A stretch of 8,796 bases of DNA from Chloroflexota bacterium (GTDB lineage Bacteria; Chloroflexota; Dehalococcoidia; UBA2979), in contig PBOW01000084.1 in assembly GCA_002725365.1 (NCBI GenBank), forward strand, positions 1 through 8,796, read 5' to 3'. This document shows, piece after piece, positions 5,824-8,796 of the stretch. Every line of letters begins with the position of its first letter. Position 1 is the stretch's first letter. The translations under genes were made by a program, and so were the position numbers. The notes below the pieces were generated by a model, which was given only the letters and a program-made list of their open reading frames with translations, was not told the origin of the DNA and did no database searches.

Positions 5824-6459
5824 CTAATTATTTTCATCTGCCTCCGCTTCCAAAGTTGCTTCTCCCTCGGGAGCTTCTGCTGCTAGAGCTTCTTCCGTTG
5901 GAGCTTCTTCCGTTGGAGCTTCTTCCGTTGGAGCTTCTGCTGCCAGTTGCTCAGCCCGCGCTGCTATCAGTCCTGCGAAATCTCTTTGAGTAGCAACAAG
6001 AAGTGATGCAAATTCTGAAATTTTTCCTACGAGGTTCCCTGCTAGGCGAGCTAGGAGTTCTTCTTTCGATGGCAGAGTAGCTAGGGTCTCTATATATGAC
6101 TTATCGACTAGTTGTCCCTCATATATCCCATTCCTAATTACGAAATTAGTTTCTTCAAGCGACGAAAGGTATGAGACGAGGGCTTTAATCGCTGGTACTG
6201 GTTCATCGTAGGCAAATACGACTGCCGTAGGCCCCTCAGCCAATTCAGAAAACACTGGCAAACCCGCATCAGCAGCAGCTCGTCTGAGCAGTGTATTCTT
6301 AACGACCTTGACATCTATTGCCGCATCAGACATAGCCTGTCGGAATAGACTTTGGCTACCAACACTTTCTCCGCTATATGATGTAGCAACTGCGAGCTGA
6401 GCTCGCTGTATTCGATCAACTAAATCGGCTACTTGCTGAATCTTTCGTTCAGTAGGCAA
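5824..6459 (-). CDS. rplJ: 50S ribosomal protein L10 with acidic repeat tail
   Basis: L10 anchors L12 dimers to 23S rRNA at the stalk base. The rRNA-binding N-domain starts MPTERKIQQVADLV and contains the conserved KNTLLRRA (54-61). LPSKEELLARLAG (129-141) leads into the long C-terminal helix (about 142-172) that carries L12 dimers. At 211 residues it is longer than the usual 165-180. The excess is an acidic Ala/Glu/Pro tail with three exact APTEE units (176-190). The start is TTG 6459, the only start that preserves the family N-terminus. GAGG (6472-6469) lies nine bases upstream and is embedded in a perfect hairpin of the leader. The stop is a tandem TAG TAG. Autoregulation through the leader is expected. 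Confidence 0.97.
   Translation of the reverse strand: MPTERKIQQVADLVDRIQRAQLAVATSYSGESVGSQSLFRQAMSDAAIDVKVVKNTLLRRAAADAGLPVFSELAEGPTAVVFAYDEPVPAIKALVSYLSSLEETNFVIRNGIYEGQLVDKSYIETLATLPSKEELLARLAGNLVGKISEFASLLVATQRDFAGLIAARAEQLAAEAPTEEAPTEEAPTEEALAAEAPEGEATLEAEADENN
5871..5942 (-). repeat. 15-bp tandem repeat within rplJ
   Basis: Three exact copies of a 15-base unit lie head to tail at 5886-5930 (plus-strand unit GAGCTTCTTCCGTTG). A degenerate copy flanks them on each side (5871-5885 and 5931-5942), each beginning GAGCTTCTGCTG. The unit is five codons, so copy-number change keeps the frame and only lengthens or shortens the Ala-Pro-Thr-Glu-Glu tail of L10. Confidence 0.9.
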
Positions 6460-6461
6460 AA

Positions 6462-6589
6462 TTCATCCCCTCTCTGAGTAACGCAGGGGATGAAAACCAA
6501 AAGCTGTATTCTCTTGTATTTTCACCTATCACCTGCAATGGTGGAGGGTCTTACCTCCGTTAATAGTGCCATTGGTCTTTGGCCTAGGT
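6462..6589 (-). ncRNA. L10 leader-like regulatory RNA of rplJ
   Basis: Read on the minus strand, this stretch folds like the autoregulatory L10 leader. The outer stem is ACCTA (6589-6585) with TAGGT (6528-6524). An AAAGAC-containing internal loop comes next, like the L10-binding element. A stem CAATGG (6574-6569) with CCATTG (6541-6536) follows, capped by GGAGG (6558-6554) with CCTCC (6547-6543) and a six-base loop. Downstream, TTCATCCCCT (6494-6485) pairs perfectly with AGGGGATGAA (6471-6462), which contains the rplJ ribosome-binding site. A competing arm, GCAGG (6536-6532) plus GGTGAAAA (6526-6519), can pair with 6496-6483 and prevent this. The pairings are read directly. L10 binding is inferred from position and resemblance. 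Confidence 0.72.
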
Positions 6590-6661
6590 TTTTTTCTTAT
6601 TGGCTAGAATGAGAACTCTATCGAACTCACCAGCTACCGTCTATAGCCGCATATGCAGTAG

Positions 6662-7369
6662 CTAGTTGATCTCCTTCAAGTCTTGCAAATCTAAATTTAC
6701 CCCAGGTCCCATAGTCGCTGATATACTCGCCGACCTGATTAAATCACCCTTGGTCCCAGAAGGCCTATTTCTCTCCATTTCTGAAACTAGACTCCTTAGA
6801 TTCTCCACTAATGCATCTTCATCAAAGGACGACTTACCAATTATTGCGTGAACTCCATTGTTTCTATCTAACCGGAAATCAATTCGACCCGATTTAACTT
6901 CTTCAATTGCCTTCGGGATATCCTCCCCTGAAAGAACCGTATTTGTTCTAGGGTTAGGCATAAGTCCACGGGGGCCTAACACTCTTCCCAACGATCCGAC
7001 TTTCCCCATTAATTCCCTTTGCGCTATCGCGACATTAAAATCCAACATTCCATCTCGAACTGATTCGACTAGATCATCACCACCTACGTGATCCGCGCCT
7101 GCTTCTTTAGCTAATGTTGCAGCTTCACCTTCGGCAAAAACAGCGACGCGCACTTCACGCCCAGTTCCATGAGGAAGACTCACCGAGCCGCGAAGCTGCT
7201 GATCTTGATTCTGGCCATCGAGCGCAGTCTTGATGTGAAGCTCCACAGTTTCATCAAATTTTGCCGTTGCAGTCTGCTTGACCAATTGAATCGCCTCTTG
7301 CACCTTATACTGTGCTTCGCTATCCACACCAGCTAACGCCTGTGCCATCCGTTTACCTTGCTTAGTCAT
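6662..7369 (-). CDS. rplA: 50S ribosomal protein L1
   Basis: L1 forms the mobile stalk next to the ribosomal E site and helps release deacylated tRNA. In many bacteria it also represses its own operon by binding mRNA. The 235 residues match the usual length. Hallmarks are LGRVLGPRGLMPNPRTNTV (127-145), GRIDFRLDRNNGVHAIIGKSSFD (161-183) and the C-terminal SATMGPGVNLD (217-227). The ATG at 7369 lies 17 bases after the rplK stop, with AGGA about ten bases upstream. I see no convincing L1-binding mimic in the short rplK-rplA spacer. A 202-base gap with the L10 leader follows. Confidence 0.98.
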   Translation of the reverse strand: MTKQGKRMAQALAGVDSEAQYKVQEAIQLVKQTATAKFDETVELHIKTALDGQNQDQQLRGSVSLPHGTGREVRVAVFAEGEAATLAKEAGADHVGGDDLVESVRDGMLDFNVAIAQRELMGKVGSLGRVLGPRGLMPNPRTNTVLSGEDIPKAIEEVKSGRIDFRLDRNNGVHAIIGKSSFDEDALVENLRSLVSEMERNRPSGTKGDLIRSASISATMGPGVNLDLQDLKEIN

Positions 7370-7386
7370 CTTCTTGTCCTATGCCT

Positions 7387-7812
7387 TCAGTCTTCCACTT
7401 CAATTCCCATAGATCTAGCTGTCCCTGCGACGACTCTAACTGCTTGATCGAGGTCATTTGTATTTAAATCAGGCATCTTAACTTCGGCAACAGCTTTGAG
7501 TTGCGCACCTGTGATTTTGCCGACTTTCTCTAGCAGAGCAGACGAAGATCCTTTCTGCAAACCAATTTGTTTCAGAATTAATTCCGAAGTCGGAGGAGTC
7601 GTGATAGTAAAAGTCAGGGTACGATCCTCATAAATTGTGACTTTCGCCGGAATAGTATTACCTTCCTGTCCTTTGGTCTGATCGTTATACTGACTACAGA
7701 ACCCAGGAATGTCCACTCCATGGGGCCCCAACGCTGTACCAACGGGCGGAGCAGGAGTCGCCTTGCCAGCTTCTATATGCATCGTCAAAACAGCTCTTAT
7801 TTTTTTTGCCAT
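7387..7812 (-). CDS. rplK: 50S ribosomal protein L11
   Basis: L11 sits at the GTPase-associated centre of the large subunit on 23S rRNA, next to the L10-L12 stalk, and takes part in factor binding and stringent-response sensing. The 141 residues are the normal length. The N-terminal domain has the proline-rich AGKATPAPPVGTALGPHGVDI (15-35) and the C-terminal rRNA-binding domain has GKITGAQLKAVAEVKMPDLN (98-117) and the closing AGTARSMGIEV (129-139). The ribosome-binding AGGAG overlaps the nusG stop codon, nine bases before the ATG. That makes a tight nusG-rplK junction of 12 bases. Confidence 0.98.
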   Translation of the reverse strand: MAKKIRAVLTMHIEAGKATPAPPVGTALGPHGVDIPGFCSQYNDQTKGQEGNTIPAKVTIYEDRTLTFTITTPPTSELILKQIGLQKGSSSALLEKVGKITGAQLKAVAEVKMPDLNTNDLDQAVRVVAGTARSMGIEVED

Positions 7813-7824
7813 TTTCTCGCTCTC

Positions 7825-8430
7825 CTACTGCTTCTCGACCTGAAGGAAATCTAAATCCACTGGTGTCTCCCTGCCAAACATCGACACCATTACCCGTACC
7901 CGACCGCGGTCGGTATCAATTGAATCAACCTCGCCGAGCATATCCGAAAAAGGTCCATCGATCACTAGTACTGACTCACCGACCTCGAATCCGATGTTAA
8001 ATGTGGCTTGGCCAAGCTCTTCCTCTTTTATCAGCTGTTCCACTTCATCATCAGGCATAGGAAGTGGTCTACCCGTCTCGGAATTTGAAGCTGCAAATCC
8101 AGACACACTGGGTACGTTCTTAACAGCGCGCCAAGTATCATCATCAAGAACCATCTGAACAAAAACATATCCAGGGAATTTCTTGAAAGTTACTGTCTTC
8201 CGCTGACCACCTCTGATCTGAATCTCCTCAACTGTAGGAATGAATACTTCAAATATCCGATCGCCAAGATCCAAGGTCTCTATCGCCTGCTCAATGTGTT
8301 GCTTGACATTTGCTTCATGGCCAGAATACGTCTGTACTATGAACCAGCTGGTACCGTCTCTTCTCAGGCTTACTGGATTCACAACAGCTGCAGACTGCTC
8401 TTCGTCACTAATGAAAGAATCAGTAACCAT
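7825..8430 (-). CDS. nusG: Transcription termination/antitermination protein NusG
   Basis: NusG binds RNA polymerase through its NGN domain and keeps the clamp closed, and its KOW domain contacts Rho or ribosomal protein S10. With ATG 8430 the protein is 201 residues. A non-conserved 26-residue N-terminal extension is followed by the NGN domain (about 28-135; WFIVQTYSGHE, KKFPGYVFVQM at 83-93) and the KOW domain (about 148-200; GESVLVIDGPFSDMLGEV, TPVDLDFLQVEK). ATG 8430 is chosen because GAGGA lies eight bases upstream. The in-frame GTG at 8445 is itself part of that ribosome-binding sequence and has none of its own. The gene lies 47 bases after secE. Confidence 0.97.
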   Translation of the reverse strand: MVTDSFISDEEQSAAVVNPVSLRRDGTSWFIVQTYSGHEANVKQHIEQAIETLDLGDRIFEVFIPTVEEIQIRGGQRKTVTFKKFPGYVFVQMVLDDDTWRAVKNVPSVSGFAASNSETGRPLPMPDDEVEQLIKEEELGQATFNIGFEVGESVLVIDGPFSDMLGEVDSIDTDRGRVRVMVSMFGRETPVDLDFLQVEKQ

Positions 8431-8477
8431 AAAATATTTCCTCACCGGCGCCTAGTTAAACCTTATGTTCAATTGGT

Positions 8478-8795
8478 TTAAAACAACACCTGCTCCACTA
8501 CCCAACTAAACAACAAATCGAAACCACCTAATAGCAAACCAAGAATTATGGATATGACTATTACTACTCCTGTTAGGTTTGCAATCTCACCTCTACTGGG
8601 CCACGTTACCCTCTTCAATTCGCTGAAAATATCAGCAATCCATCTCGGCTTCCACCAAGCCCCAGCGCTGGCAGCTTCATTCACCGCACGACTCGTCCCC
8701 GCACTAGTCTGCGCAGGAACACCCCGTGGGGGCGTTCTTCGATTCTGCCCCTTCTTCTCCGCTCTCGCTTGCTCTCTACGAGCTCTTCTTCCCAT
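8478..8795 (-). CDS. secE: Preprotein translocase subunit SecE
   Basis: SecE clamps the two halves of the SecY channel. This 105-residue form has a basic, probably disordered N-terminus (1-48, rich in Arg, Lys and Ala), the amphipathic surface helix with the family signature SELKRVTWPSRGEI (58-71), and one transmembrane helix (about 75-100). That is the single-TM architecture of most bacteria, unlike the three-TM form of enterobacteria. The ATG lies at 8793-8795, one base from the window edge, so its ribosome-binding site is not visible and a longer N-terminus is possible. It heads the secE-nusG-ribosomal protein run. Confidence 0.95.
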   Translation of the reverse strand: MGRRARREQARAEKKGQNRRTPPRGVPAQTSAGTSRAVNEAASAGAWWKPRWIADIFSELKRVTWPSRGEIANLTGVVIVISIILGLLLGGFDLLFSWVVEQVLF

Positions 8796-8796
8796 C

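Noticed and set aside
5886..5930. Short tandem repeats considered as CRISPR
   Set aside because: The units are 15 bases, abut without spacers and lie in frame inside rplJ, so they are coding repeats.
5379..5993. 204-codon plus-strand open frame opposite rplL and rplJ
   Set aside because: It is antisense to two certain ribosomal protein genes, and its Leu/Pro repeats simply mirror the Glu/Ala repeats of the L10 tail.
6449..6466. Five-codon ATG frame (MNFAY) overlapping the rplJ start
   Set aside because: Its ATG abuts the ribosome-binding G tract, too close for efficient initiation. The TTG seven bases downstream gives the conserved L10 N-terminus at proper spacing.
1..8796. Search for an undescribed accessory system in the window
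   Set aside because: Gene content is housekeeping, and gene directions and spacing are regular. There are no integrase, transposase, attachment-site or tRNA boundaries.

Overview
This is an ordinary bacterial chromosomal segment of moderate GC, densely packed and with no sign of phage, transposon, CRISPR or integron DNA. The minus strand is dominated by the classical translation and secretion cluster secE-nusG-rplK-rplA-rplJ-rplL. The translation factors, the monofunctional prephenate dehydratase with ACT domain, and an HNH protein with an N-terminal LNQNYEPL motif all fit a Gram-positive-like or Chloroflexota-type bacterium. My best guess is an uncultured Dehalococcoidia/SAR202-like Chloroflexota. 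This rests on the general look of the proteins and on rplL not being followed by rpoBC, so it is an inference and not a proof.

Left part (plus strand, 1-2706): a crotonase-fold protein that lacks both classical hydratase glutamates; a 352-base non-coding stretch holding a perfect 10-bp inverted repeat, a tandem 10-bp direct repeat and a TATAAT box; pheA (prephenate dehydratase); and an unrecognised 235-residue protein whose ATG overlaps the pheA stop as ATGA. This pair ends 2 bp from the convergent stop of the next block.

Right part (minus strand, read from 8795 down to 2709): ten genes in one direction with small gaps. They are secE (protein export), nusG (transcription elongation), rplK, rplA, rplJ and rplL (ribosomal stalk and L1), then an envelope trio (zinc-ribbon/TM/LysM protein, four-TM protein of unknown function, CvpA-like protein), then an HNH nuclease-family protein. 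The only large gap, 202 bases between rplA and rplJ, holds an L10-leader-like RNA. There, a 10-bp perfect hairpin would bury the rplJ ribosome-binding site, and a competing upstream arm could release it.

The strongest observations are the rplJ leader switch, a probable ATT start for the HNH gene, the tandem-repeat-encoded acidic tail of L10, the zinc-ribbon/LysM architecture, and the pheA-coupled gene of unknown function. I saw no defence system or other accessory system.
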